A stretch of DNA of 56,900 nucleotides from positions 1-56,900 of the forward strand of contig JAEKKI010000145.1 of the NCBI GenBank assembly GCA_019510485.1, read 5' to 3'. A program made the translations under genes and the position numbers. Below the pieces are notes generated by a model. That model saw only the letters and a list, made by a program, of their open reading frames with translations. It was not told the origin of the DNA and searched no databases. This document shows, in pieces, positions 33,872-43,292 of this stretch (position 1 is the first letter of the stretch; each line of letters opens with the position of its first letter). Origin of the DNA: Catenulisporales bacterium. Lineage in GTDB: Bacteria; Actinomycetota; Actinomycetes; Streptomycetales; Catenulisporaceae.

Positions 33872-33955
33872 GAGGCGAAGCCGGCTGATCGGTGAGCGAC
33901 GATCGCGCATGGCCCGCCGCCGCTCAATTCACCATCAGAGGGCATACTCTCACCC

Positions 33956-34846
33956 ATGACGCATCGCCGCCGCGACCCGTTCGTGTTCGCCGCCGTCATC
34001 GGCCTCGCCTTGGCTGTGACGGCGTGCCGTCCTACTTCCACCACCAAGAGCAGCGACGCCGAATCCATCGCTCCGGCCGCCTCGACGGTGGTCACGCACG
34101 CCCTGGACGCCAAGAGCGACCCGCACACGCTGTTCCACTCCGGCTCCGCCGGCACCGCGCCGATACCGTCCGGCTCGGCGGTGAACGGCAAGCTGAGCGC
34201 GCAGTCGTTCGACGGCATCCCCAAGGCCGGGCCCCTGTTCCTCGGCGTCGGCGGCGTGGCCTCGGCGCACTACTGCACGGCCAGCGTCGTACACAGCGCC
34301 TCCGGCGACCTGATAGCGACCGCGGCGCACTGCGTCCGTAACAAGATCTTCGGCGGTTGGCTGGACCACATCCTGTTCGTGCCCGGATACCACGACGACG
34401 TCGCGCCCTACGGTGTGTGGATCGCCACCACCGCCTACCTGGATTCGCGCTGGGTCGACTCGCAGAATCAGGACGCGGACATCGCGTTCCTCGCCGTTCG
34501 CAAGGCCGGCGGCGGATCGCAGACGTTGGAGAGCATCACCGGTGCCTCGACGTTCACCGCCTCGCCGGGCTACGCGAACGCCGTCAGCGTGGTGTCGTAC
34601 CCGCTGACGGCGTCCCGGCCGGTCGGCTGCGCCACCACGACGAGCAAGTTCAGCGCCGGCCAGCTGCGCCTGGACTGCTCGGGCCTGCCCGAGGGCGCCA
34701 GCGGCAGCCCGTTCCTGGCCGCCGGGAACCGGCTCGTCGGCGTGCTCGGCGGCTACCAGCAGGGCGGCGACACCTCGGACACCTCCTACAGCAGCTACTT
34801 CGACGAGCGGATCGCCGCGGTGTTCAAGACGGCGTCAGGGCCCTGA
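33956..34846 (+). CDS. Secreted trypsin-like serine protease (lipoprotein)
   Basis: A 296-residue exported protease. The signal peptide ends LAVTAC, a likely lipobox. A Ser/Thr-rich spacer follows, then a chymotrypsin-like domain with catalytic His in LIATAAHCV (residue ~125), Asp in NQDADIAFLAV and Ser in PEGASGSPFLA. Cysteines near the His and around the VGCATTT...LDCSGL segment could form disulfides. A -10-like CATACT lies seven bases before the ATG, so it may be leaderless. Convergent with the RecQ-like gene. Confidence 0.87.
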   Translation: MTHRRRDPFVFAAVIGLALAVTACRPTSTTKSSDAESIAPAASTVVTHALDAKSDPHTLFHSGSAGTAPIPSGSAVNGKLSAQSFDGIPKAGPLFLGVGGVASAHYCTASVVHSASGDLIATAAHCVRNKIFGGWLDHILFVPGYHDDVAPYGVWIATTAYLDSRWVDSQNQDADIAFLAVRKAGGGSQTLESITGASTFTASPGYANAVSVVSYPLTASRPVGCATTTSKFSAGQLRLDCSGLPEGASGSPFLAAGNRLVGVLGGYQQGGDTSDTSYSSYFDERIAAVFKTASGP

Positions 34847-34875
34847 GCGGCGGTGGTCCTCAGTCGAGATAACTG

Positions 34876-37011
34876 CTACGCCTGCACAGCCAACGCGAAC
34901 GGCAACACCGCGTCCGCCCCGGCCTGCCGCAGCATCCGCGCGGCCACCGTCATCGTCCAGCCGGTGTCGACGCGGTCGTCGACCAGCAAGATCGGGCCCT
35001 GATGCGCCGCCACCGCCGCCGCCAAATCCGCGCCGAGCACGAACGCGTCATGCACCTGCTTCAGCCGCTGCGCGCTGTTCCCGCGCGGAGCCTGTCCCGC
35101 ACCCGCGCCCGCCGGCGCGACCACGCCCAGATACTCCAGCCGGCCGAGCGCCGCGATCCGCTGCGCGGTGTCGCCGATCAGCACCGGCCGGCGGTGTGAA
35201 CCGATCGCCACCACCGCCGTCGGCCGCTCCTTCCAGCCCCACGCCGCCAGGACCTTCACGATGCCGTCCAGCATCGACGCCGGCAGCGGCTGGTCGGGGG
35301 AACCGTCGGCGAGCAGTTCGCGCAGCCGGGTGCCCCAGCCCAGGTCGGTGAGGCGGCCCAGGGCCCGGCCGGCCTGGGCGTTCTCGGCCGGCGGGATCTT
35401 GCCCGACAGCGGGACGCCGAGCGCCGACATGCCGGTCGGCCACATCTTGCGCGGCGCGATGAACACGCCCGGCGTGGCCAGCGCGGCCCGGGCCGCCTCG
35501 GCACCCTGCTCCGAGACGGTCGCGGCGAACCGGGCCCCGGCGCAGTTGTCGCACCGGCCGCAGGGTCCTGCGATGTGCGGGTCGTCCAGCTGGCGGCGCA
35601 GGAACGTCATCCGGCACTCGCCGGTGTGCTCGTACTCCAGCATCGCCCGCTGCTCCTCCTCGCGGGCGGCGGCCACGCGGTCGTAGCGTTCGGCGTCGTA
35701 CTCCCAGCTGAGCCCGGTCGACTCCCAGCCGCCCTTGACGCGCCGCACAGCGCCGTCGACGTCGAGGACCTTCAGCATCCCCTCCAGCCGCGTGCGCCGC
35801 AGATCGACGCGGGCCTCCAGCGCGGCGGTCGACAGCGGACGACCGGCGGCGGCCAGCGCGTCAAGGGTCTGGCGTACCTGCTCCTCGGGCGGGAACGCCA
35901 GCGAGGCGAAATAGCGCCAGATCGCCTGGTCCTCATAGCCCGGCAGCAGCAGCACCTCGGCGTGGTCGACGCCGCGCCCGGCCCGGCCGACCTGCTGGTA
36001 GTAGGCGATCGGCGAGTTCGGCGCGCCCAGGTGCACCACGAACCCCAGGTCCGGCTTGTCGAAGCCCATGCCCAGCGCGGAGGTGGCGACCAGCGCCTTG
36101 ACCCGGTTGGCCAGCAGGTCCGCCTCGGCTTCGCGCCGCTCGGCGTCCTCGGTGCGCCCGGAATAGGCGGCCACCTCGAACCCGCGCGAGCGCAGGAAGG
36201 CCGCGACCTCGTCGGCGGCGGCGACGGTCAGGGTGTAGACGATCCCGGAGCCGGGCAGTTTCGGCAGCTGCTCGGCCAGGAACGCGAACCGCTCCTCGGG
36301 ACTCCCGAGGCGCACCACGTGCAGCGCCAGGCTCTCCCGGTCCAGCGGGCCGCGCAGCACCAGCGCATCGGCGCCGCCGTCGGTCCCGAGCTGCTCGGCG
36401 ACGTCGGCGACCACCCGGGCGTTCGCCGTCGCGGTCGTGGCCAGCACCGGGACGCCGGGCGACAGGTCGGCCAGGAACGTGCGGATCCTGCGATAGTCGG
36501 GCCGGAAGTCGTGGCCCCAGTCGCTGACGGTGTGCGCCTCGTCGACCACCAGCAAGCCCACCGCCGAGGCGAGCTTCGGCAGCACCTCGTCCCGGAATTC
36601 GGGATTGTTCAGCCGCTCCGGCGAGATCAGCAGCACATCCACCGCACCGCCGGCGACCTCGCCCTGGATCTCCTCCCACTCGTGCAGGTTCGCCGAGTTG
36701 ATGGTGCGCGCCCGGATCCCGGCGCGCTCGGCCGCCTCGATCTGGTTGCGCATCAACGCCAGCAGCGGCGACACGATGACGGTGGGGCCGGCCCCGCGCG
36801 CCCTCAGCAGGGCCGTCGCCACGAAGTACACCGCCGACTTGCCCCAGCCGGTGCGCTGCACCACCAGCGCCCGGCGGCCCTCGACGACCAGGGCGTGGAT
36901 CGCGGTCCACTGGTCCTCGCGCAATCGAGCCGCCTCGCCGGCCAGGCGGCGCAGCAGCGCTTCAGCTTCGTCGCGGAGGGCGGGTTCGGGGGCCGGGGTG
37001 GTGTTGCTCAT
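34876..37011 (-). CDS. RecQ-like ATP-dependent DNA helicase with C-terminal phosphoribosyltransferase-like domain
   Basis: A 711-residue superfamily 2 helicase. Motif I is VVQRTGWGKSAVYFVATAL (residues ~50-68), motif II is LVVDEAHTVSDWGHDFRPDY with the RecQ aromatic-rich loop, and motif VI is YYQQVGRAGRGVDHAEV. The RecQ zinc module is present (CRMTF, CGRCDNCAG). No HRDC domain follows. Instead the last ~150 residues include ILLVDDRVDTGWTMTVAARM, the PRPP-binding signature of type I phosphoribosyltransferases. This is a helicase-PRTase fusion found in actinobacteria; the role of the second domain is unknown. Confidence 0.88.
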   Translation of the reverse strand: MSNTTPAPEPALRDEAEALLRRLAGEAARLREDQWTAIHALVVEGRRALVVQRTGWGKSAVYFVATALLRARGAGPTVIVSPLLALMRNQIEAAERAGIRARTINSANLHEWEEIQGEVAGGAVDVLLISPERLNNPEFRDEVLPKLASAVGLLVVDEAHTVSDWGHDFRPDYRRIRTFLADLSPGVPVLATTATANARVVADVAEQLGTDGGADALVLRGPLDRESLALHVVRLGSPEERFAFLAEQLPKLPGSGIVYTLTVAAADEVAAFLRSRGFEVAAYSGRTEDAERREAEADLLANRVKALVATSALGMGFDKPDLGFVVHLGAPNSPIAYYQQVGRAGRGVDHAEVLLLPGYEDQAIWRYFASLAFPPEEQVRQTLDALAAAGRPLSTAALEARVDLRRTRLEGMLKVLDVDGAVRRVKGGWESTGLSWEYDAERYDRVAAAREEEQRAMLEYEHTGECRMTFLRRQLDDPHIAGPCGRCDNCAGARFAATVSEQGAEAARAALATPGVFIAPRKMWPTGMSALGVPLSGKIPPAENAQAGRALGRLTDLGWGTRLRELLADGSPDQPLPASMLDGIVKVLAAWGWKERPTAVVAIGSHRRPVLIGDTAQRIAALGRLEYLGVVAPAGAGAGQAPRGNSAQRLKQVHDAFVLGADLAAAVAAHQGPILLVDDRVDTGWTMTVAARMLRQAGADAVLPFALAVQA

Positions 37012-37032
37012 GACGTCATTTGTACAGGTTCG

Positions 37033-37665
37033 CTAGGACAGCCGGCCCCGCAACAACCCAAGCAACGTCACGCTCAGCAGGTCAGCAGCCCGTTCCGGCG
37101 CCATCCGCCCCGCGTCGACCTCGACGACGGCGGCGTGCGCGAGCGCGTAGACGGACGTCATCAGCCACGGCAGCGGCAGGTCGGTCCGGAACTCGCCGTC
37201 CTCCCGGCCTCGCACGATCACCGCCTCGATGCGGGCGAACACCCGGTCGTGCAGCCGCCGCACCTTCTCCGGGCCGAGGTGGCGCGTGGCCGCTTCGAAC
37301 AGGCCGCGATAGCGGCCGAGGGCCCACCGCGAGTGCAGCAGCCGGTTCACGGCCTCGGCCGCCGGTCCCGCGTCCAGGTCCAGTTCCCCGAACGCGGCGT
37401 CGGTCTCGGCCAGCGACCGGGTCAGCAGCGCGTCGACGATGGCTTCCAGCGAATCGAAGTGCCCGTACACCGTCACCCGTCCGACGCCGGCCGCCTTCGC
37501 GATCTGCGTGACGGTCGCGTCGGGGCTGGTGGCGAAGCACCGCAGTGCGGCGTCCAGGATCGCGGAGATGGTGCGCTCGGCATCGGCGCGGCGGGGCGGG
37601 GTCGCCGCAGGGGCACCCGCCGCGCCGCCGCCCGAGCGCACCCGCCTGTCGGTCTTGTCGGCCAT
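37033..37665 (-). CDS. TetR-family transcriptional repressor
   Basis: A 210-residue regulator. After a ~28-residue Gly/Ala-rich tail comes the TetR HTH (ISAILDAALRCFATSPDATVTQIAKAAGVGRVTVYGHFDSLEAIVDAL, in pieces). The ligand-binding helices end with LPWLMTSVYALAHAAVVEVDAG. ATG 37665 is chosen; the frame is open upstream but overlaps the transporter gene. It follows the MFS transporter gene on the same strand and probably represses it through the palindromes at 39171-39241. Confidence 0.9.
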   Translation of the reverse strand: MADKTDRRVRSGGGAAGAPAATPPRRADAERTISAILDAALRCFATSPDATVTQIAKAAGVGRVTVYGHFDSLEAIVDALLTRSLAETDAAFGELDLDAGPAAEAVNRLLHSRWALGRYRGLFEAATRHLGPEKVRRLHDRVFARIEAVIVRGREDGEFRTDLPLPWLMTSVYALAHAAVVEVDAGRMAPERAADLLSVTLLGLLRGRLS

Positions 37666-37751
37666 GGCACTCAGCGTATGACCTCGGACGACACCGGCTC
37701 GATGATGGTCTCCGTTTCTAACTCCGGACACAAATCCCGTTTCGAACTCCC

Positions 37752-39152
37752 TCAGTGGACGAGCACCGGCGCCATCGCCGGATCCGGCCGCCCCGCCGGC
37801 AGCACCCGCAGCGCCGCGGCGGCCGCCACCGCCGCCACACCGGTTGTCACCGCGAACGCGGTGTGGAAGCCGCCGACGCCGGTCGCGGTCGGACCGATGC
37901 TGGAGGCGGCGAGGATGGAGGCGAGGGCCACCCCGCACGCCGAGCCGAGCTCGTGACCGGTGTTGACCAGCCCGGAGACCAGGCCGGCCGTGCTTTGCCC
38001 GGCGCCGTGCATCGCCACGGTCGTGGCCGTCACCAGCGCCATCCCGATACCGATGCTGAGCAGTACGAAGCCGGGCAGCACCGCCAGCGCCGCGTTGCCG
38101 GAGCCCGGCAACCGCGCCAGCAGCACGCCGCCCAGCGCCGCGGTCACGAACCCGGTGGCGGCCGAGCCGCGGAAGCCGAGGTGCCCGATCGTGTGCGAGG
38201 CGGCGTGCGCGCCGAGGCCGATCGCCACCGCCACCGGCAGGTAGACCACGCCGGTCTTCAGCGCCGAGTAGCCCGCGCGGTGCTGCAGGTACCACGAGAT
38301 GAGGAAGAATCCTGTGATCAGCACGATCGTCGCGGCGAACATGATCCCCGTCCCAGCCGCGACCGCACGGTCGAGCACGATCCCCGGCTGAAGCAGTGGC
38401 TCACGTGCGGCCCGCTCCACAGCGATCAGCACGCCGAGCGCCAACGCGGCGCCGGCCAGCGGCAGCAGCGTCCACGTCGTGGCCCAGCCGTCGCTGCCGG
38501 CGTGGATCAGGCCGTAGACCAGCAGCGCGACGGTTGTGGTAGCGGCGACGGCACCCGGCACGTCCACGTTCCGCAACGACCGTGCCGGTGCCGATGCCGG
38601 GACCAACCCCGGCAGCAGCAGGGCCACCATTACGCCGACCGGCAGGTTCACGAAGAACACCCAGCGCCATCCCGGCCCCGACGTCAGGGCTCCGCCGACC
38701 AGCACCCCCAGGGCCGCGCCGCCGCCGGCGATCGCGCCCCACACGCCGAGCGCCTTGGTGCGTTCGGCGCCGTGGAAAGAGGTGGTGACGATCGACAGCG
38801 CGGCCGGCGACAGCAGCGCCGCGGCCACGCCTTGGGCGGCCCGGCCGGCGATCAGTTGCCCGCCGGAGTGCGCCAGCCCCGACAGGAGCGATGCCGCGGT
38901 GAACGCCACCAGCCCGATGAGGAACGCACGCCGCCGGCCCAGACCGTCGGCGAGCCGGCCGCCGAGCAGGAGCAGACCGCCGAAGCACAGCGTGTAGGCG
39001 GCGGCGACCCAGGTCAGGCCCTGCCGGCCCAGGCCCAGATCGCGCGCGATCGAGGGCAGCGCCAGGTTCATTCCGGTGATGTCGACGATCAGCATGAACT
39101 GCGCCAGGCACAGCAGCGCCAGCGCGGTCCAGCGGTTGCGGGGTCCTTCCAC
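37752..39152 (-). CDS. MFS drug efflux transporter (EmrB/QacA type, 14 helices)
   Basis: A 466-residue proton-driven efflux permease. It shows the MFS motif A (GGRLADGLGRRRAFLIGLVA), motif C-like GPGWRWVFFVNLPVGVMVALL, the family opening RWTALALLCLAQFMLIVDITGMNLALPSIARDLG (in pieces), and about 14 hydrophobic helices. GTG 39152 has a GGAGGGAA ribosome site. Earlier in-frame starts would lie within the operator region. It is co-oriented with the TetR gene 86 bases downstream. The substrate is unknown. Confidence 0.9.
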   Translation of the reverse strand: MEGPRNRWTALALLCLAQFMLIVDITGMNLALPSIARDLGLGRQGLTWVAAAYTLCFGGLLLLGGRLADGLGRRRAFLIGLVAFTAASLLSGLAHSGGQLIAGRAAQGVAAALLSPAALSIVTTSFHGAERTKALGVWGAIAGGGAALGVLVGGALTSGPGWRWVFFVNLPVGVMVALLLPGLVPASAPARSLRNVDVPGAVAATTTVALLVYGLIHAGSDGWATTWTLLPLAGAALALGVLIAVERAAREPLLQPGIVLDRAVAAGTGIMFAATIVLITGFFLISWYLQHRAGYSALKTGVVYLPVAVAIGLGAHAASHTIGHLGFRGSAATGFVTAALGGVLLARLPGSGNAALAVLPGFVLLSIGIGMALVTATTVAMHGAGQSTAGLVSGLVNTGHELGSACGVALASILAASSIGPTATGVGGFHTAFAVTTGVAAVAAAAALRVLPAGRPDPAMAPVLVH

Positions 39153-39170
39153 GTGTTCCCTCCACCAGAT

Positions 39171-39194
39171 AACTCGAACAGTGATGTTCGAATT
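39171..39194. promoter_or_regulatory. Palindromic operator O1 (likely TetR site)
   Basis: A 24-base inverted repeat with left arm AACTCGAACA, centre GTGA and right arm TGTTCGAATT. It lies 19 bases upstream of the MFS start codon, at the likely transcription start. Confidence 0.65.
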
Positions 39195-39217
39195 AACGAT
39201 GCCCGGGGAGTGCCGGT

Positions 39218-39241
39218 AAGTCAAACGTGAGTGTTTGAGTT
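39218..39241. promoter_or_regulatory. Palindromic operator O2 (likely TetR site)
   Basis: A 24-base inverted repeat with left arm AAGTCAAACG and right arm GTGTTTGAGTT, matching O1 at most arm positions. Read on the minus strand it covers TTGACT, a possible -35 for the MFS gene. The centre is 47 bases from O1. Confidence 0.6.
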
Positions 39242-39321
39242 ATTGCGGTGCGGCGGACCCCCACTACCCTGGGAGGACTCGCCGGCGATCTGGCGACGCG
39301 GACCGTAGAACGAGGAAACCC

Positions 39322-41118
39322 ATGGCCAAGGCACTGTCGGAGACCCTGGCGGACGACGTCCGCGCCGCGCTGACGGCGGTGCTGGGCGACGCGGCGCGCG
39401 GCGCCGATCCGCTGATCCGCCCCTCCGATCACGCCGACTTCCAGGCCAACGGGGTGCTGCCGCTGGCGAAGGCCCTGAAGGGCAACCCGCGGGAGCTGGC
39501 TACGCGGGTCGCCGCCGCGCTGGTGCCGTCAGCTGGTGGCGCGGACGCCGACCCGCCGCCCGCCGCGACCTCCGGCGTCATCGCCGCCGTCGAAGTAGCC
39601 GGCCCCGGCTTCCTCAACCTCACCCTCACCGACACCGCCCTGGGCGCCCAGGCCGCCGAGCGCCTCGGCGACCCGCGCCTGGGCGTCCCGGCGGCCGGCG
39701 TCGGCCAGACCACGGTGATCGACTACTCTCAGCCGAACATCGCCAAGGAGATGCATGTCGGCCACCTGCGCTCGACCGTGATCGGCGACGCGCTGGTGCG
39801 GCTGCTGGAGTTCAACGGCCATACCGTCGTGCGGCAGAACCACCTCGGCGACTGGGGCACCCAGTTCGGGATGCTGATCCAGTACCTGGTCGAGCACCCT
39901 GACGCCCGGCTCGCCGACGTCGACCACTCCGGCGAGGCCGCCATTTCCTGGCTCACCGCTCTGTACCGCGACGCCCGCGCTGAGTTCGAGTCCGACACCG
40001 CGTTCGCCGACCGCGCCCGCAAGCGCGTGGTGACGTTGCAGGGCGGCGACCGGGAGTCGCTGGCCGTGTGGCAGAAGATGGTCGCGGAGTCAAAGCGCTA
40101 CTTCGAGGACGTCTACGCCCGCCTGGATGTGCGTCTGATCGACGCGGACGCGGTGGGCGAGAGCTTCTACAACCCCTACCTGGCCGAGATCGCCGCCGAC
40201 CTGGAGCGGCGCGGCATCGCGGTCTGGAGCAACGGCGCGCTGTGTGTGTTCTTCGACGACATCGCAGGTCCCGACGGCGAACCGGTGCCGCTGATCGTGC
40301 GCAAGAGCGACGGCGGCTTCGGCTACGCCGCCACCGACCTGGCCGCCATCCGCTATCGCGTCAACACGCTGAAGGCCGACCAGATCCTCTACGTCGTCGA
40401 CAGCCGCCAGGCCCTGCACTTCCGCATGGTGTTCGAGGCCGCGCGCCGCGCCGGCTACCTGCCGGAGCACGTGGAGGCGGTGCACGTGCAGTTCGGCTCG
40501 GTCCTGGGCCCCGACGGCAAGCCGTTCAAGACCCGCGCCGGCCAGACCGTGCGGCTGATCGAGCTGCTCGACAGCGCCGTCGACCACGCGGTGGCCACCG
40601 TCGAGGAGAAGAACCCGCAGCTGGACGCTTCACAGGCGCGCGCTGAGACCAGGCTGGTCGGCATCGGCGCGGTGAAGTACGCGGACCTGTCGACCTCGCG
40701 GACCAAGGACTACATCTTCGACCTGGACCGCATGGTGTCGTTGCACGGCAACACCAGCGTCTACCTGCAGTACGCCCACGCGCGGACCCACTCGATCCTG
40801 CGCAAGCTGCCGGCCGGCACGACGCCGCGCGTGCACGCCGGGGTGCCGCTGGAGCCGGCCGAGCGCAAGCTGGCGCTGCACCTGGACGACTTCGGCGCGA
40901 GCCTGGCCACGGTCGTGGAGAACTTCGAGCCGCATCGGTTGGCCTCGTACCTGTATGCGCTGGCCCAGACGTTCTCAGACTTCTACGACAACTGCCCGGT
41001 GGTGAAGGCGCCGACCGAGCCGGTGCGCGAGAACCGGGCGGCGCTGGTGCGGCTGACCGGGGACACGCTGAGGCTGGGGCTGGAATTGCTCGGGATCAGC
41101 GCGCCGGAGCAGCTTTGA
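39322..41118 (+). CDS. argS: Arginyl-tRNA synthetase
   Basis: Charges tRNA-Arg. The 598-residue class I enzyme has an N-terminal additional domain (residues ~1-105), the HIGH-type motif as [16 protein letters not shown] in a [13 protein letters not shown] context, the catalytic [14 protein letters not shown] segment and [17 protein letters not shown] in place of a canonical KMSKS, as is usual for ArgRS. A C-terminal DALR anticodon-binding domain follows ([46 protein letters not shown] in pieces). ATG 39322 has a GAGGAAA ribosome site. The frame is open to 39235, inside operator O2, and that extension is not used. Confidence 0.97.
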   Translation: MAKALSETLADDVRAALTAVLGDAARGADPLIRPSDHADFQANGVLPLAKALKGNPRELATRVAAALVPSAGGADADPPPAATSGVIAAVEVAGPGFLNLTLTDTALGAQAAERLGDPRLGVPAAGVGQTTVIDYSQPNIAKEMHVGHLRSTVIGDALVRLLEFNGHTVVRQNHLGDWGTQFGMLIQYLVEHPDARLADVDHSGEAAISWLTALYRDARAEFESDTAFADRARKRVVTLQGGDRESLAVWQKMVAESKRYFEDVYARLDVRLIDADAVGESFYNPYLAEIAADLERRGIAVWSNGALCVFFDDIAGPDGEPVPLIVRKSDGGFGYAATDLAAIRYRVNTLKADQILYVVDSRQALHFRMVFEAARRAGYLPEHVEAVHVQFGSVLGPDGKPFKTRAGQTVRLIELLDSAVDHAVATVEEKNPQLDASQARAETRLVGIGAVKYADLSTSRTKDYIFDLDRMVSLHGNTSVYLQYAHARTHSILRKLPAGTTPRVHAGVPLEPAERKLALHLDDFGASLATVVENFEPHRLASYLYALAQTFSDFYDNCPVVKAPTEPVRENRAALVRLTGDTLRLGLELLGISAPEQL

Positions 41119-41163
41119 TGTGGCTCATGCAACCTGGAAGGCACCCGCCACCGTCTTAGGGGT

Positions 41164-41790
41164 GTGGGAGTCTTGCGGTGGACGTGGGATCGGAATTTTC
41201 GCCTTTTCCGCAATATTCGTAATATCCGTAATATCCGTGGGGCCGACCGGGTCACCACCGTCATGGTTGTCACCGCTGTGGTCGTCGCGCTCGTGGAGTT
41301 CATCGGCCGCAAGAGTGACACCACGCCGTCCGAGGGCTGCGCCGGGCAGGACGGCTGCTTCGCCTACCGAGGCGGAGTGCCGGTATTGGTGGCTGCCGGT
41401 GGGATGGTCGTATTAGGGATCGCTCTGCGCGTCCTGGAGGTTCGGGGCCGGGACCGGATAGCGTACGTGCTGTTCCCGGCCGGGCTGGCATGTGTTGTCG
41501 GCCTGCGCTATGTCAGATATCTGTTGGATCGCAGTATCGGAGTACCGGAGACGCTGTTCCCGTCCACCTTCGAGTGGATGGCCGCCGACGATCTCGTCCT
41601 CGCCGCGATCGCGGCCTTCGCAGCGCTCGTCACCGAGCCGACGTGGTCGGCGCTCAATGGGAAGACGGCGCTGAACTGGAAGACGGCGCTGAACGGAAAA
41701 TCGGTGGCACGCGTACTGGTCGGCCTCCTTCTCCTCGCCGGATTGTGGTCGGTCCTGATCGTGGTGCACGGCGACCCGTTGCGGGGCTGA
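41164..41790 (+). CDS. Hypothetical membrane protein with about five helices
   Basis: I recognise no family. A 208-residue frame with hydrophobic segments near residues 30-47, 75-96, 103-122, 140-157 and 184-203. The N-terminal stretch contains RNIRNIRNIR, from three perfect tandem copies of a 9-base unit. A second tandem pair (18-base period, coding for KTALN twice) lies near 41662-41694. GTG 41164 is uncertain: ATG 41263 would remove the repeat and begin at the first helix (MVVTAVVVALVEFIG). Isolated between argS and a convergent HAD gene. Confidence 0.5.
   Translation: MGVLRWTWDRNFRLFRNIRNIRNIRGADRVTTVMVVTAVVVALVEFIGRKSDTTPSEGCAGQDGCFAYRGGVPVLVAAGGMVVLGIALRVLEVRGRDRIAYVLFPAGLACVVGLRYVRYLLDRSIGVPETLFPSTFEWMAADDLVLAAIAAFAALVTEPTWSALNGKTALNWKTALNGKSVARVLVGLLLLAGLWSVLIVVHGDPLRG
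41212..41238. repeat. Three tandem 9-base repeats (AATAT(T/C)CGT)
   Basis: AATATTCGT followed by two AATATCCGT units, an AT-rich island in a very GC-rich setting. It lies either within the start of the membrane protein gene or just upstream of it, depending on the true start. Confidence 0.85.
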
Positions 41791-41823
41791 CGCGTCGGCG
41801 CGCCCTCAGTTTCCTCAGCTCCC

Positions 41824-42543
41824 TCAGCCCCGGGCGGCGAGCTTGGCGGCGCTCTGGATCGCGGCCAGCACGGCGGCGGTGTCGGCGAGATCGTCGAGCA
41901 CGACTTCGGCGCCCGCCTCGCGCAGCGCCTCGCTCGGCGTGGTGCCGCTGGCGACGGCCACGATCGCGGCGCCGTGCGTGAGCGCCGCTTCGACGTCGCG
42001 GACCGTGTCGCCGAGGATGACGGTGCCGGCGGGGGAGTACCGCTCCCCGTATCGGGCTTCGGTGCGGCGCCACGCGTGCGGGATCAGGGCGTTGCGTTCG
42101 AACTCGTCGTCGCCGTAGGCGCCGATGCCGAAGTCGACCCAGGTGTGCAGGTCGAAGGCCCGCAGCTTCATCTCCGCGACGCTGCGGACGTTGCCGGTGA
42201 GCACCGACTGCCGGCCGCCGCCCTCGGCCGCGATCGCCGCCAGGGCCGCGTGCGCTCCGGCCAGCGCGCGTCCCTGGGCCCGCATGTCCTCGGTGCGGTC
42301 GAGCAGCGCGCCCTCGATGTTCACCAGGAAGCGGGCGAGCAGCTCCGGTTCGGGTTCCACGTCGTGCTGGCGCAGCACCCGCGCAGCCATCGCGCGTTCG
42401 GTGAGGCCGTTGTAGGACATGTCGCCGCGCCAGTCCAGGCCGAGGGTGGCCCGCACGGCGTCGGCATACGCCCGGGTCGCCACGCCGGCCGTCACGATCA
42501 ACGTCTGGTCGATGTCCCACAGCACCAGCAGTCCGCCGCCCAC
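41824..42543 (-). CDS. HAD-superfamily hydrolase (phosphoglycolate phosphatase-like)
   Basis: A 239-residue HAD hydrolase with motif I LLVLWDIDQTLI, an all-alpha cap (RAYADAVRATLGLDWRGDMS), motif II SVLTGNV, and motif III/IV (KLRAFDLHTWVDFGIGAYGDDEFERN, VILGDTVRDVEAALTHGA). The third residue of motif I is Ile and the fifth Gln (DIDQT), as in phosphoglycolate-type members that replace the usual DxDGT Gly. GTG 42543 has AAGGAG six bases upstream. It is the last gene of a minus-strand run with the ABC-2 exporter, 11 bases after the permease stop. Confidence 0.85.
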   Translation of the reverse strand: MGGGLLVLWDIDQTLIVTAGVATRAYADAVRATLGLDWRGDMSYNGLTERAMAARVLRQHDVEPEPELLARFLVNIEGALLDRTEDMRAQGRALAGAHAALAAIAAEGGGRQSVLTGNVRSVAEMKLRAFDLHTWVDFGIGAYGDDEFERNALIPHAWRRTEARYGERYSPAGTVILGDTVRDVEAALTHGAAIVAVASGTTPSEALREAGAEVVLDDLADTAAVLAAIQSAAKLAARG

Positions 42544-42554
42544 ACGCTGCTCCT

Positions 42555-43292
42555 TCAGTCCGTCCGCCGCCGGAGGGTCGCGGCGCCGAGCGCCAGGGCG
42601 AGCACCCCCGCTCCGGCGATGATAGCCATGTCGGCGATCAGCCCGCCGGTCACGGAGGTGCTGGAGCTGATCTCGTCCATGGCGTCCACCGCGTACGACA
42701 GCGGCATCACGTCCGAGATCCATCGCAGCACGGTCTGCATCTGATCGCGGGACGTGAACAGCCCGCACAGCAGGAGCTGCGGCAGCACGAAGGCCGGCAG
42801 GAACTGCACCGCCTGGAACTCGGTCCGGGCGAAGGCGCTGCTGAACAGCCCGAGCGCCATCCCCAGTAACGCGTCCAGCACCGCCACCAGGAACACCGCC
42901 CACACCGGCCCGGACACCTTCAAGCCGAGCAGCCCGATGGTCAGGGCCGAGGCCAGCGCCGCTTGCACCAGCGCCACCGTCCCGAACGCGACCGCGTAGC
43001 CGGCCAGCAGATCGCCCTTGCCCAGCGGCATCGTCAGCAGCCGCTCCAAGGTGCCGGTGGTGCGCTCCCGGAGCATGCCGACCGAGGTGACCAGGAACAT
43101 CACGATGAACGGGAAGATGCCCAGCAGTGCGGCGCCGATGGACTGGAACACGTGCGGCGAGGCGTCGAACACCCACTTCAGCAGACAGATCAGGAGGCAG
43201 GGCACGACCAGCATGAGCGCGATCGTGCGCGGGTCGCGGCGCAGCTGCTCCAGCACGCGGCGCGCGGTGGCGGCGGTCCGTCGCAGGCTCAT
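42555..43292 (-). CDS. ABC-2 type exporter permease
   Basis: A 245-residue membrane protein with about six helices. It has the ABC-2 signature region GMLRERTTGTLERLLTMPLGKGDLLAGYAVAFG and late helices ending SYAVDAMDEISSS. An N-terminal cytoplasmic segment includes RRVLEQLRRDPRTIALMLVVP. ATG 43292 overlaps the ATPase gene by four bases. With that ATPase it forms a two-component exporter of the DrrAB kind, moving drugs or lipids outward. Confidence 0.9.
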   Translation of the reverse strand: MSLRRTAATARRVLEQLRRDPRTIALMLVVPCLLICLLKWVFDASPHVFQSIGAALLGIFPFIVMFLVTSVGMLRERTTGTLERLLTMPLGKGDLLAGYAVAFGTVALVQAALASALTIGLLGLKVSGPVWAVFLVAVLDALLGMALGLFSSAFARTEFQAVQFLPAFVLPQLLLCGLFTSRDQMQTVLRWISDVMPLSYAVDAMDEISSSTSVTGGLIADMAIIAGAGVLALALGAATLRRRTD

